Below are positions 1-11,828 of a DNA stretch of 64,000 bases, piece after piece. The stretch is from Escallonia rubra. Its lineage: Eukaryota > Streptophyta > Magnoliopsida > Escalloniales > Escalloniaceae. Both the position numbers and the translations under genes were made by a program. The stretch covers positions 216,547 through 280,546 of the forward strand of contig JAVXUO010000098.1 of assembly GCA_033065855.1 (NCBI GenBank), in the 5' to 3' direction. The notes beneath the pieces were generated by a model that saw only the letters and a list, made by a program, of their open reading frames with translations, made no database searches and was not told the DNA's origin. Positions within the stretch are counted from its first letter, which is position 1, and each line of letters opens with the position of its first letter.

Positions 1-1560
1 TTGGTGGTGTTGTTAGTACCGTCAAAAGTCAACTCGATGGCCATGGGCGAATGGGCCCTGACTGGTGAGATTAAAGTATTCTTACCCTGAATCCTTTACT
101 GTTAGCTACTCTATCAAAATATAACTGCCTCTTTATCCCTACTTCCATGATGCAAACTTCCCTATCAGGGAATTTTGCCTCCCATCCAGTAATATTCCCT
201 CTCGAACAGATTGGTTGACATATGTGATGTCAAACTTTGAAAGTAGCAAAAGCCACTTTACTGTGTGGTTGGATAGGACCGGCTTTTCAAAAAGATATTT
301 CATCAGATCTATCCTGGCCAAAAATCTAATAGGGTAAGCCAAAACATAATGTCGTAACTCTGTGTTACCCAAACTAATGATAAGCATGTCTTTTCCAAAG
401 CTGAGTAATTGATCTCTCCCTGAGTTAACTTCTTACTGACATAGTAAATGGCTTTGGATGCTCCAAATGTTGGGCCAACATAGCTCCCACTACGGTATCG
501 GTTATGATTAGGTATAACAATATGGGACTACCGGGTATTGGAGGGCTCCAGAATGGAGAGTTGCTCATGTATTGTTTAATTATATCAAAACCTTCTCGGT
601 ACAAGGGATTCTACTCTTTGGCTGTATCATTCTTCAACAACTTGAATACGAGCTCACAAATCATGGTTAACTGGATATAAATCAGGTGATGTATTGGATT
701 CTGCACAAGAATCCTCGAATTTCTTTCTAGCTTCTAGGTGGGGGCATCTCCACTATGGGCTTAATCTTAGTTGGGTCGACCTCTATGCCTCGCTTGGTGA
801 CCATAAACCCTAGTAGCTTCCCGGTTGTGACCCCGAGCACACACTTCTGTGGGTTAAGCCTCATATTGTACTACGTTAATCTCTCAAATTATTTCCTCAA
901 GTCTCTATAGTGATCGTCACGCTTGTTAGACTAAATGATCATATCATCCACGCATACTTATTCCCTTCCTATGAATCACAACATGGAAGAGGGTAGTAGC
1001 GGCTCACTTGTATGTAGCCATTGTATTCTTCAATCCAAAGGGCATCATGAATGTGCCCCATGGGGTGGTGAAGGTTGTTTTCTCCTGATATTTGGAAGCC
1101 ATCTTTATCTAATTGTATCCCGCGAAGCGATTCATGAACGAAACCAACTCGTGCTTCGCGGTGTTGTCTACAATGATGTCTATATTAGGCAAAGGAAAAT
1201 CATCTCTAAGGGAAGCTCGCTTAAGGTCTTGGTAATCAACAGACGTTCGAACCTGCCCGGTCGGTTTGGGGACATGTATAATATTGGCAAACCAATTAGG
1301 GTAATCGATAACCCTGATGAATCCTATGTGGATGAGTTTCATAATTTCCTCCTTGACCTTAAGAGACCAATTTTGTCTCAACTTACGGAACATCTATTTG
1401 ATAGGTTTGACTCTGGGCAGGGTAGGTAAGTGTTGTTCAACAATCGATGGGTTGATACTAGGCATGTCACTATATGACCAAGCAAATACATCTATGAATT
1501 ATTTTGATAGTGCAATGACTTTCTTTCTTTCTCTCTCATCTAGGCAAGCCTCTATTTAAT
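1..1560 (-). pseudogene. Tat gypsy pol: reverse transcriptase-RNase H, broken
   Basis: Minus-strand RT and RNase H of copy A. The open piece 1393-1109 shows the finger/palm start (GFIRVIDYPNWFANIIHVPK, then VDYQDLKRAS and FPLPNIDIIVDNTA). Near 955-925 the catalytic box reads CVDD (usual YVDD) and is followed by a stop. Around 850-700 the connection region KCVLGVTTGKLLGFMVTKRG is visible. RNase H appears at 387-139 (LRHYVLAYPIRFLARIDLMK). Several stops and frame changes separate these blocks, so no working polymerase is encoded. The order matches copy A's gag and protease further right. Confidence 0.85.
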
Positions 1561-2123
1561 TTCATTCACATTTTCGGGCGTGCCTATGTTGACTTTAATT
1601 GTCTCTTCTGCCACTGGCTTGACTCAATTAGAATCTCGATTTTTTATTTCTTTCATCATTTCATTCAAGTATTTCTTCTCTTCTGGGTCCATTAATTGTA
1701 ATACATTAACCGTGTTGATTAATTCATCATAACTTAAATCAATAACTAAAGAATAATCATAATCAACCATCACGTTATCAATTAAAAAGTCAAAGAGCAC
1801 ATAGTAACAAGCAAATTCAAATTATCTATAGAGACATAAGCATCTAGGTTTTCCGATTTGGAATAGCCTCAACATCAGGACGATCCTTGATGATCTCTCT
1901 CACAGTTAGCGATATGTACTCGAACTTCCCAATTTTGTATGCCGCCCTGTGCTCAAGTGATCAAGCTTGTTGGGTCAAAAATCTGGTCATCCACTTCACA
2001 TATAAGCACAAGGATGTACATATTGCTGAAGCATGCTGTCATTTCCTCCGGCCCATAAAGTCGATCCAATCAGAAGTGTCTTCCATCCTCGACTCAGTTA
2101 GGCTTGGCAGTTCTTCACCCTCA

Positions 2124-2530
2124 ACCTAATCACAGTCATAAAAGATCTTCCATGCGCTGATTAGCTTCCCCATCTATGTATTATAGACCTGCTTCGGGAA
2201 TCCGTCGTAAAGTCCTTTTTCTTCTTCCTTAACGAAACACTTGTACATCGTGGGGACCTTAGTCATGGCGTTGAAGTTCATAAGCCATCCATCCTCTCGG
2301 GCTTTCTTGCTCTGAGTTATCTTCTTGACATCTTCCTTCTTAAATTTCTTGGTGGGCTTGTATCCCAAACCAAACTGATCGTTCTTATTCTATGGAACTG
2401 GGAAGCTGGGAAGTCCTTGGTAGTTTCGGCCCAAACCTTTTCTGGGGAAATATTCATCCCATCTGGGAAGTACTGCAATGTTATTGTGGGGCGCAAATGT
2501 GAGAACATTTCCATCGAGACAAACTTCATG
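2124..2530 (-). pseudogene. Tat gypsy protease-RT spacer, broken
   Basis: Between protease and RT of copy A the minus strand holds short Lys-rich open pieces (2529-2317 and 2368-2174) in different frames. They fit the poorly conserved spacer between protease and RT in Tat polyproteins. No domain is recognisable; assignment rests on position only. Confidence 0.4.
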
Positions 2531-2542
2531 GAACCCTAAACA

Positions 2543-3300
2543 CTAAATTGAATTTTTTATCTTGAACCCGCTAAAACACATGTCTAATGAGTCATGTGGA
2601 ACAACAACACTTTCTTTGTCATTCTCCACTTCTCCAGTTTGGGGTAGCTGCGAATCACTTATAATCATGAAAATGGCTTTATCCAAAAGAAACTTGACTT
2701 TCTGGTATGACATAGAAGAGATTGCTCCGACTAAATGTATCCACGGTCTCCCAAACAGAAGATTGAATACATTAGGTATATCTAACACTTGTAACTCCAT
2801 TTTAAAATTGGCAGTTCCAATGGTCATAAGGAGTTTGACTGTGCTAATAACCGCACTATGGGTGTTATCAAAGACTCGAAGGCTTGGTTAAAAGGGGTAA
2901 ATTCTGAGGTATCTAGGCCAAGGCTTGGATGGTACGCAAGGAACAAACTTTGAGGGTAGAATCGCCGTCTATGAGGACTAGGAATACCTGTTACCAAGTG
3001 CCCGCATTGCGATATAGAGCGGGTCATTGTGGTCTGGTCCTGACTTTGGCAAATCAGATTTGGAGAAGGGAAGGATATTCCTATAATGAATTGCCCATTG
3101 TACTTGTGATATGTCTTCTAGCTGTGTCTGTATAGGTATCTGGGCTCTACTGAGTAAATTGATCAAGGCCTATCTGTGTGAGTAAGAAGTGGATAACAAT
3201 CCACAAAGGGAGATACTAGCTTGAGTCTTCTTCAGTTTCTCAGTACCTCATCGTCTTGGGGATCTTTGGAGAACAATGGGTCTAAAGTCGCTGGTTGGGG
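2543..3300 (-). pseudogene. Tat gypsy aspartic protease, broken
   Basis: Minus-strand retropepsin-like region. At 3166-2978 the upstream part reads FSKSDLPKSGPDHNDPLYIA, a pattern typical of Tat protease leaders. Near 2985-2935 the active-site segment reads VLIDGDSTLKV, where Tat proteases usually have an IDGGS-like motif. The downstream flap/C-terminal part at 2827-2543 contains VLDIPNVFNLLFGRPWIH. The pieces lie in different frames, so the gene is dead. Confidence 0.8.
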
Positions 3301-3399
3301 ACTGATTTGATACACCGACCAGATCTCGTTAAATGTGACACATCTATATGGGGCCTAAACACAAAGCCCGTTTCTTCATCGTAATTTTCTTCCATAATG

Positions 3400-6075
3400 A
3401 AGGCCTCAGGTTCCTTAAACTCTTCCTACAAAATAACATCATAAAAGTCTGATAGAGAATAAAAAATAGAAATAGACTAAACACACTATGAGTTTAGCCG
3501 GATCTATCACTCGTAGAACATCATCAATAGTGTTATCCCCGCGAATGGGTAAAGGTTCCTTCTTGACGTTGGGTATGGTAGGAGGGGAAACTTTGCCTTT
3601 GTCAATGAGGTCCAGTATGGCATGTTTGAGACTCAGAAATCTCTATGCTGAGTGTCCCTTTCCTTGGTGATGGGGCACAAAAAGCTCAAACATCATACCT
3701 CTCAGGTATCACTGCTGGTATAGGAGTAGGTAGTAACATGGATATCATGCCCCTCCTCAAGAATTATTCGAACACCTTGGGCAATGGGGCATTCAACAGG
3801 GTGAACTTTCTTTTTGGCTCTTAGATAGCTTCCCATGATACTATCTATTGTGCTCGAACATTATTGACGTTGTTTGCACTGTCAAGCTTATGTTGGACAT
3901 TGGAATTTTTGGGGCCTACTCGGTATACTTCTGCCTTCATCTCATGGGAAATGGTCCTCTTGTTAATGGCGTCCTCGATCTGTACTAGGGATCCCATTAG
4001 TGACTTGAATGATGTGTGGTAGTGGCCCAAGATATGTTCATGGTACACTGGGAGCATATTGTTTCTTATTATGTTCACATGTTCTTCCTCTGTAGGGCGA
4101 TTCACAATTTGAGAAGTTATGTTTCTATATCTCATGATAAAAGTAGAAACCGATTCCTTTGAATCTTGTTTGGTGGTCTCTAGGTCACTACGAGTGGTGT
4201 CTAAATTAGCGTTGTTAGTACTGATTTACAAACTCCCTTATAGCATCCTCCCAGGTTTGGACTCGGGCTTCATATAGGGTAAAGAACCATCGAGAGGCGA
4301 CTCCAGTCAGGGTGCAGTGGAAATGCTGGACTAATTGATTCTGGTTGACTCCATAGGTGCCAATACACGCTTGTACATTTTGATGCGGCTTTTGGGGTCT
4401 ATAGTTCTATAAATCCATCTCTGACATCTTGAATTTAGGCAACAATCGATCTTCTGGGGTTCATAGTAAGTGCATTAAGATCTAGTGGGTCCCCGCACTT
4501 CTCATTTGGGCAATTTGGGATTGGAGCGTTGCCATCTTATCTTTCTATTCCGGATGGCGGATTACCCTTGGTTATCCTCGGATTCATAATGCCATTCAAA
4601 CTCTACCTTCTTTTTGTCATCTTTATTCTCAAGCTCAGGCTCTGTTTGGTAACACTTTCAGTTTTTTTAAAGAAAACTGGAAATAGTTTTGGTTTTTTTT
4701 TTCACTAGTTTAAAACACTGGTGGACGTTTGACAGAGTTTATTTTTTCAAAAAACTGAGAACCCCAAGCGTTTGGCAGGACAACTCTTTTGGTTTATTTT
4801 TTTTTAATATACATTTTTTTTGGTTGAATAATAACCAACATTATTAGCTCATTTGGAAAGTTGAGGGGGTACATTAGCCTCCCCCCCGGTTCAAAAGTAC
4901 GTTCGCCCCTGGCAGCTACCAATACCCATCACCGACCCAACAACGCCGATCATCATCTCTCCGCAAGAAAGCATGTCCGTTACAACTCCCCCACTTCACC
5001 GCCGAGCACCATCTCACCGCCCATCACAAACCCAACGTTACCACTGCCCCGCGTTCTACCCTTAAAGCCTTAAACACCCCACCGCCTCGAAAATGTCAAA
5101 ACTCTCACCGGAGCTAATCACCTACCGCCCACCCACGACCACCAACTGCCTATTGCACGCCGAGGGCCACCAATTGACCACCCATCTCCGGCCTCTAACA
5201 ATCGGGCCACGCACGACCGCCATCACTCTAGAATCGCCACCAGGCATACATGCACGCCGCGGCGCCTCTCTTCGACAGCCCAGCATCGCCGGCCACCCAC
5301 GACCCGCGAGTTTAGATGTCCATCCACCGTCAATCGCTCAACTGCTGCCAATATCCTAATAATGTTTTCTATAATCGAAAAATCGTTAATGGAGAATCGT
5401 TAATTGGGACGGGGGAGAGATAGAGAGAAGAAAGAGAGAGAAGGGTCGAAAAGCGTTGCAAGTCGCAGTGGGAAGATGTGGAGTGGTGGAGCTGCCGATG
5501 TCCGGTGGAGGCGATGGACGCGATGGGCTGTGGAGTCAGTTGGGAAGAGGTGCCGCCAATCAAGCAAACCAGGTGAAAGAGATGACAAAGAAACCTAATT
5601 TAGGTGGGTTTTATACCCATCAAAGAAAAAATATAATTCTGTTGCTAGTGAGGCTCGAAGCCAAGATCTCATTAATCCCTTCCTCAGCCCCCCGCGTGAA
5701 AATGGGTTTCCAAAACAGAGAAAAGAGCATAGTGCTCCTTTTGGAAATGGGCTCAGTTTTTAAACTCTTGGACCCTTTTTTAAAGTGGAAACCCAACCAA
5801 ACACTCTAGTTTTGTTGGACTTTTGGAAAATTTTAAAACTGGGCCAATAAAGAGCAAAAAAATAGAGTGTCAAACGGGGCCTTAGACTCGTCCTCCAATT
5901 TTTTCTTACCACTTCACTTAAGGTTTTCCATCTCCTCGGCTGTCTGTGTCTGTTGATAAGCTAGGGCTGTAAAATCGACCTGAAAATCCTTTTTTAACTC
6001 AGTAAAAATGCAAACCAAATCTGCCATCTGTGGGTATTTACGACCATTAGGGTTCGAGGGACGCTTCCTGGATGA
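3400..6075 (-). pseudogene. Tat gypsy gag, split by a DNA transposon
   Basis: Minus-strand gag of copy A. The capsid part is clearest at 4135-3845 (MRYRNITSQIVNRPTEEEHV start, then LPVYHEHILGHYHTSFKSLM). The N-terminal Lys/Glu-rich part lies at about 6075-5885 and 4637-4400. The gag copy at 62520-63710 runs continuously through the point where copy A is interrupted, which shows that 4638-5881 is a later insertion. Stops and frameshifts are frequent. Confidence 0.75.
4638..5881. mobile_element. PIF/Harbinger-like non-autonomous element in gag
   Basis: The ends are inverted: GGCTCTGTTTGGTAACACT on the left, and the complement of the right end reads GGCCCCGTTTGACACTC. Flanks are TCA (4635-4637) and TTA (5882-5884), consistent with a 3-bp TTA target duplication with one change. 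Removing 1,244 bp restores alignment with the uninterrupted gag near 63420-63560. The inside has no transposase. A GC-rich block (about 4880-5600) with Pro/Ser/Thr-rich short ORFs on both strands could be captured host DNA; I cannot identify a source. Confidence 0.7.
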
Positions 6076-6229
6076 GTCCCAATACTAAACTCGTTTAGCC
6101 TTAACTATATAGAGAATTTTTTAAAAATTCAATCACATACCAAATAGGTTGAACTGACGGGTTTATAACTCATGAGAAATGGGAGTATTAACTACTAGCA
6201 GGGCTTCTTTCTGACTAGTCAATAGGTTT

Positions 6230-6710
6230 TTTTTGGATTTTTAAAATTTTGGGGATATGGTTGACTAACCATTCAGTTACCCGGCAGGTAAACCGACTTA
6301 TTTTGTCGGTGGATTTAGGGTTTTGCTCTAAAAATATTTCTGGGTAAGGAGGATTTCTAACTGATCATCCGGACACTCCGGAGGTGAACCGACTGGTTGG
6401 TCTGGGGGTTTGATTTGAAAAAATTATGGGAAACAAAGGGTTCTAGTTAACCGTCCGGTCACCTGGTGAGTGAACTGACTGGTTGGTCACTGGGCGTAGG
6501 GTTTGATTTAGAAAAATATTCTGGAAAAAGGGAGAGTTCTGACTAACCGTCCAGTCACCTGGTGAGTTAACTGGTCGGTTAATGGTTTGAGGTACAAGCC
6601 AGCCAATTTTGAATTTTTATGTACTGCGCATACTGACTAACTGTCCCGTTAGGTGCATGGAAAACTAGCTAGTTAGTCAGAGTCTTCCTTCCTTTATGAG
6701 ATTACTAGTT
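6230..6710 (-). repeat. Tandem ~90-bp repeats in the Tat 5' leader (copy A)
   Basis: Four to five degenerate units, each holding GACTAACCGTCCGGTCACC followed about 20 bp later by GACTGGTTGGTCA, then a G/T-rich 'GGGTTTGATTT' spacer. They lie between the primer site and gag. The same array is present at 38230-38690 and begins again at 63850. Each unit has complementary arms (GACTAACC against GGTTGGTC). Confidence 0.75.
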
Positions 6711-7195
6711 AGCTTATGCGGCAGTGTTTGGTTCCCTTGCTAATATGCCATAGGCCAAAACAGGTATTCTCCCGAAAGAGGGTAGGACACTGAATGGTCT
6801 GGGAGTGTGGTTTTTCTCTCAACGCCAATGTAAGGTCACTCTTTTGGTGGACTTGTACCATATACCTCCCACTTGTAACTTAGGTAGTTGATAATGGGCA
6901 ATCACTAGTATGTGTACAAGTCGTTTAATATACCAAGAAAAAAGGGGTGCCTCAAGTACGAGGCCTTGGAGCTAAGGGTACAATCAAATTAATCTTATAA
7001 TAAGGAAGCTCAAAGGGTTTCAATTATTTCCCTTGAGTAGGTGGTTAGGGACATATGTACTCATGTGTAAGGTATAGAAATAAACACACAATTACAACAT
7101 TTATATCACATTGTACATGCTATACAACACAAAGAAAGTACAAAAAAGGCCAAAAAGTAATGGAATTTTTTTTAAGTCTAGTCCTCTTAGTTTTC

Positions 7196-7215
7196 AGTCC
7201 CCAGCGGAGTTGCCA
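7196..7215 (-). other. Retrotransposon primer binding site (tRNA-Arg type)
   Basis: Minus strand TGGCAACTCCGCTGGGGACT, two bases inside the LTR edge at 7218. This is the primer site form known for Tat/Ogre elements, which use tRNA-Arg. Copy B has TGGCGACTTAGCTGGGGACT at the equivalent place (39248-39267). Confidence 0.75.
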
Positions 7216-7217
7216 CT

Positions 7218-7662
7218 TGTAGCGATCCGCTTCGAAAAAATCCCGGAAGGACTTTTCCAAATCTAGTTTCTCATAAGAGATGATACACCACTTCTAGGAA
7301 AAATGGTATTAAAAGCTGGATCTCTCAAAATGTCAGCAAGGGGCCCCATTTATAGAGGTCTAAGACACCAGAAATGATAAAGATAATCATATCAATCTAT
7401 GATATGATGATAAGATAGAATATTCGATGAAAATCGCATATTGACAAAAGAAAATTAACCGGCTGGCTTGTCGAAAGCCGACCGGTTCATCCCAATTTTT
7501 TATGATACATTTTCTTGAATTTTGAGAAATTATCTAACCCTAATTCGTTAATTATCACTGATTTTCTAGGATGTACCAGATTTACCAATTATCTTCATAT
7601 TTGACATAAATAATGATTTAATCCCTTGTATCAAGGATAAATCACCAATACCTCCTTAAGAC
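7218..7662 (-). repeat. LTR of Tat copy A (internally deleted, truncated)
   Basis: Starts TGTAGCGATCC on the plus strand, directly after the primer site. It aligns with the copy B LTR (39270-40576) and the LTR at 56109-58656 through blocks such as AGAGATGATACA(C/T)CACTTC and CACATATTGACAAAAG (here CGCATATTGACAAAAG). About 600 bp present in copy B is missing, and the outer end is lost where the MITE begins. Confidence 0.7.
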
Positions 7663-8137
7663 TGTGTTTGGATGAGGTAATTGAAGTGAAAATTTCACTT
7701 TTATAGAGAATTAGAAAATACATCACACTAAATTCTTTTTTTGGATTATGATGAGATGAGTTTACCAAATTCTGGGAGGGATTTGAAAAGGGAATTTGGT
7801 GTGCTAAAATCCCCTATAGAAATAACTATTTCAGACTAGTTATTTGGCAAATCCTTTCCACAAATATAGGGAGAAAGTGACTCTTTTTTGTCTCCGTAAT
7901 TTTAGCTACCTTCTTCCATTAAAAAAGGAAACCCTCTCTCATTAGTTTGTACCCATACACCATCAAATTATATAGGTTCAAATTTTTTAAACATAAATCC
8001 ACATATAAGATACTTGATTCTACAAAATCATCCAAACACTAGATTTGCAACTCCATACATTTGTAAATCAGTGAATTTTAAAATGAATGAATTTTGAAAT
8101 GCAAGGTACTTTTGAAATTCTTCATCCAAACGCATAG
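7660..8137. mobile_element. MITE-like element
   Basis: An AT-rich segment of about 480 bp bounded by inverted ends: CTGTGTTTGGATGAGG at the left, and CTATGCGTTTGGATGAA as the complement of the right end. GTTTGGATGA-type ends are common in PIF/Harbinger- or hAT-related MITEs. No convincing target duplication is visible, so the superfamily is open. Confidence 0.5.
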
Positions 8138-8213
8138 GAAAGGACAACCTTCTTCGAAAAAAACTTATCCCTTTTTTTGCTACTTTTAGTAGAAAAAGTG
8201 TACTCCAATCAAC

Positions 8214-8661
8214 TGTTAAGCATGTAGGCCATTTTATTGTTCAATGTAGAAAGCTAATGTGCATGACGATTCAGATTTTTGTTGTTTTCAAATTCATTAT
8301 CTAGTATTGCATTCACTTGGTATACTAATCTTCCCCTTTAGTTGTCTTGACAAACATAAATTACATGACAGAAATTTGTCCTCCTTCCATTCCTCATTTT
8401 CCTTTTACAAAGCTTCATTACAGGATTGATTTTAGGATCTGAAATTTGAAATTTCCTTATGTATAGATTTGACCTTTATTTATGTATAGATTTGGCCTTT
8501 CCTTATGAACATATTAATCATAGGGTTGACCTTTCCTTACATTTCTTAGTTTCCTTATGTATAGATTAATCATAGGCTTAATTTTAGGTTGATCCATATA
8601 TATATATATAGGTTGTAATCTGCATTCTCAAAGATCAATACAATTCAATACCATTTTAACA
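8214..8661 (+). repeat. Ty1/copia 5' LTR
   Basis: A 448-bp segment bounded by TGTTAA...TTAACA, with a TATA-like (TA)n tract at 8598-8610. It is followed at once by TGGTACCAGAGA (8662-8673), a variant of the initiator-Met tRNA primer site. A gag start lies 120 bp further on. This order defines a 5' LTR. No matching 3' LTR was seen. Confidence 0.75.
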
Positions 8662-8793
8662 TGGTACCAGAGATTCCATAAACACTTACCTAAGCCAATT
8701 TTCTCTCAAGCATTTCAGCAAGCACCAAACAGGCCCTCTCTCCACCAATACCTTATTGATATGCAGAAGTCATAAAACCATCCAATCTTCTTC

Positions 8794-9090
8794 ATGGCTT
8801 CTCCCACAAAACCAGCTAGTGGTGATCCAACCTCCCCATATTATCTCCATAACTCTAAGCCACCAGGAACGCCCCTTGTCACCCAATTTCTCACCAGTGA
8901 TAGTTACCCCACATGGAGTCGTGCTGTGATCATAGCCCTTGAAGCAAAAAACAAACTGGGTTTATTGACAACACCATCCAAAAAAACCCCGGCAGATTCC
9001 GCATAACTACTTTCTTTTACGCACTGCAATTCTATGGTACTTCGTGGTTTATTCATTCGACTCTTCTTGCCATTTCTAATAATATACTTT
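8794..9090 (+). pseudogene. Ty1/copia gag N-terminus, truncated
   Basis: The start codon at 8794 opens 70 residues with the typical copia gag opening: NPYYLH-like (here SPYYLHNSKPPGTPLVTQFL), then TSDSYPTWSRAVIIALEAKN. A stop at 9006 ends the frame. Further gag-like reading (CNSMVL, then WFIHSTLLAISNNIL in another frame) continues to about 9090, where an LTR beginning TGTAACACCCC cuts it. The rest of the copia element is absent downstream on this strand. Confidence 0.8.
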
Positions 9091-10560
9091 TGTAACACCC
9101 CGGACGTTGGTACTTTCTGACCGGTTATTTTATTTCTTTAGCGACAATTTTTGTAAGTGATATTATAGGATCTTTTGCGACGGTTGTTGTGAGTGGTATC
9201 ATTTAGGACGTTTAGCAACATTTTTAAAATGATTATAAGATGCAAAAATGAAGCTTGTTGTACGCTAAACTGTTGCACGTTTATTTCTTTAGTGACAAAT
9301 TTATAAGTAATTATTTGGGTTCTTTAACGACGATTGGCGTAAGAAAAAAAGTCAACTATATAATTCGGAAAGAGAGGAAACATTAGGAGAGAATTAACTT
9401 GCCATAAAAGTGATTTTCGATTCCCAAAGAGAAAGAGCTCCTTGCTCTTTCGGTTACAACGGAGAAAAGAAGAGAGAAGAGAAAAGAGAAAGGGAAAGAT
9501 AGGAAGATGGGTTGCAAGAGATGGATTGGGAGCAATCGGAAATCCGGCGAAGAAATCATCTCCGGTAAGCCTTTACACTATCCCATTCTAGTTAGTTTTT
9601 TTGGTGTGTATTTAGAAAATATATGAGTTTTATATATAGGTGCAAGTGTACTTGAGGAGAAGGATGGGGCTGCTGAAACAACCCCATTTACATCGTCATG
9701 TGTGTTTTGTGAGTGTTATAAAGAGATTTTGAGATTGCCGTGAGTTTGGAAGTAAGGGGTTACAAGTGTGGTAGCCCATGAATATAAGGACCCGTGGTTT
9801 GACAATCTTGTGACAATGGAATTGTGGACACATCTTTGGCTGGATGAGGGGCTGTTTACAGTGGTGTAAAGTGTAGTTTGTGTGTGAGTGTTGTGTGTAA
9901 GGGACAAGAGGAGGGGCTGCCAAAACAGCCCCATGTACACAGGTGTATTTTTGTGGGGCCTGAGAAATGGGAATGGGGACTACGTGAGTGGATGTTTATG
10001 TATGTTTAAGTATTTGTATTGTGGGTATATATTTGTATGTATTGAGTGTGGAGTGTGTGATTACAGTGCGTTTTTGTGGGTAGTGAGTAAGAGAGTTTGT
10101 GTTTATGAGAGCTGGTGTTTGTGAAATGGTGAAGGGGGGAAAGGAAAAAGGGTATGGCATGTATATTGGTGGTGAAAGAGAGGGGAAACAGTGTACTGTG
10201 TGTCATGTACGTGAAGAGTGTATGTGTGAATGTGTGTTTTATAGTGTGCTAGGTGTGAGTATGAGTGTATGTGTGTGGGTTTGTGTGTTTGAGTGTGTAA
10301 TGTAGAGGGAAGAAGCTGCATAACAGCCATGAGTGTGTGTGTGTGTTGTGTACTGGGTAGTGGACAGAGAAGAAAGGAGGAAGAAGATGGCAAACTGTTA
10401 ATGGGTTTATATGCAGTGGAGTGGTACACTGCACTGCATAATTCTGAAATCGTTTAAGATTATCGAAACATTCTAAAACTTTACAAAAAGATTCTTAGGG
10501 AAATATTAGAATTACTGTAAAAATTTCATATTTTTCTGATATCGTTTATTATTTTTAATA
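9091..10560 (+). repeat. LTR-like sequence of another retrotransposon (TGTAACACCCC type)
   Basis: Begins TGTAACACCCCGG exactly where copia gag stops, a start common among plant gypsy LTRs. It continues through a purine-rich AGAGAAAGGGAAAG stretch near 9465-9500 and a very GT-rich tract (about 9880-10300). No PBS or coding follows, so it may be a solo or truncated LTR. I could not find the right end or a target duplication; 10560 is approximate. ORFs here are low-complexity artefacts. Confidence 0.45.
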
Positions 10561-10850
10561 AGGCCTAATCCCAAAACTGTATCCTCAAGTTTATCCCAGT
10601 AGAGCTTTAGTACCCAAATTTGAAGGTATATCAAATAAATACCCAACTTTGAAAAAGCTTACCAAATTAGTATCTCGACGGACGGACGACGAATGGCGTT
10701 AACAAGTCCGAGGGGCAGGACCGTCAATAACAGAAAAATAGATCTAAAAAACACGCCGCTTCAAAGAAGTATCTAAGTTTGAAAAAGCGTACCAAATCAG
10801 TACTTCGATTTTTTGTCTTCCTTCATTTAATCAAAACAAAAACAGAAAAA
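10561..10850. other. Unassigned repeat-like DNA
   Basis: Two phrases recur inside this stretch: TTTGAAAAAGC(T/G)TACCAAAT(T/C)AGTA near 10650 and 10775. This suggests a small internally repeated element. No terminal inverted repeats or coding capacity were recognised. Confidence 0.3.
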
Positions 10851-11745
10851 TACATTAGCCAATGGCTTTCTTATCAGCAGGTAAAGGAACAAGGGACCAA
10901 TATATTGTTTGCAGTCAATGCTACAATTTTTTATTGCATTGCATCTCACCGTTCTTGAAATTTCATGGTTTTGTGGAAACTGGTAGGCTCATGAGTAACA
11001 TTTGCAGCAAGGAAAGGTTTGTTAGGCGAAGAAAAATAACGATAGCTTAAGGAAAGAACAAGAGGATGGAAGGAAGGAAAGGGAAGTACCTGTGAAATTA
11101 GCCAATGGTTGTAAATTACCAATAGGAAGCAACGTTACAAGTAGCTGAATTTGATCAAGAGTGAGAGATGGAGATATATGTATGTTTTTGTCATCACATG
11201 CTACAACATTTGACTGAAAGAAATGCCTAAAAGGAGAACCTTGAGTTGCTGGTGCTTGAGGTGCTTGCTGATGAGTGTTACGGCTATCGCGATTTGCTGT
11301 ATTATCATTAGTACGAGGAGGGTAGCAATGTTGTTTGAAACAACGACTGTCAGAACAACTATCAATGTTGCAAAAGTTGCAATGTTAACGAGGACAGTTA
11401 TTGTTGTCATGTCAAGATGTTGAGCGCAAAGCTGAAACTGGTGGCCTATGTACTGTTGCTAAAGAGGGACGAGAGTCATGAAAAGTGTGTTATCGTTCTT
11501 CTTCATGGGTTGCTGCCATTGTAGCAGGGGCATGTAAAGTGGGACAAGAGTCATGAAAAGAGCGTTGTCTTTCTTCTTGTAAAATCAAGGAGTAGGTCTT
11601 TGATATAGATGGAAGATGATCCTTTAGAAGTATTTGGCTTCGAATAGAAGCATACGATTCATTAAGTCCCTATAGAAAATACATGAAGACATCACTGTCA
11701 CAGAGCTTCGTGTAGGTTTTCATGGCGCCACAGGCGCAATTAGGT
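10850..11745 (-). pseudogene. Ty1/copia gag C-terminus joined to RT start (internally deleted)
   Basis: On the minus strand 11720-11560 encodes copia gag C-terminal sequence (LNESYASIRSQILLKDHLPS, then KTYSLILQEERQRSF). A zinc-knuckle-like segment follows near 11380-11290 (CNFCN...CFKQHCYPP), then an LDQIQLL-type region near 11150. By 11010-10860 the sequence is the start of copia reverse transcriptase (EPTSFHKTMKF, later LVPLPADKKAIG). Protease and integrase between them are missing. Stops are common. Orientation is opposite to the copia gag at 8794, so it is a separate copy or an inverted piece. Confidence 0.7.
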
Positions 11746-11828
11746 GGTGTTCAATATGACGACAGTTCGTTGCGGCAGGCCTTCAGTGGATATAATATTG
11801 AGATAGTGAATCTGTGTTTTGTGCTCTT

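Larger units (their letters stand above)
1..7662 (-). mobile_element. Tat-lineage Ty3/gypsy retrotransposon, copy A (degraded, open at window start)
   Basis: Reading the minus strand from 7662 down gives LTR, primer binding site, long leader, gag, aspartic protease, reverse transcriptase and RNase H. This is Ty3/gypsy order; integrase would lie beyond position 1. The primer site (TGGCAACTCCGCTGGGGACT, minus strand) and the protease motif GRPWIH point to the Tat/Ogre lineage. No domain is open throughout. Two related copies occur in the window (37890-40576 and 56109-64000), also on the minus strand. A 1,244-bp DNA element interrupts gag at 4638-5881. Confidence 0.85.

Noticed and set aside
935..1429. 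164-codon plus-strand ORF
   Set aside because: Antisense to reverse transcriptase; the minus strand shows clear RT motifs.
9696..10434. Several overlapping ORFs on both strands
   Set aside because: GT-rich low-complexity LTR-like DNA; no domains.
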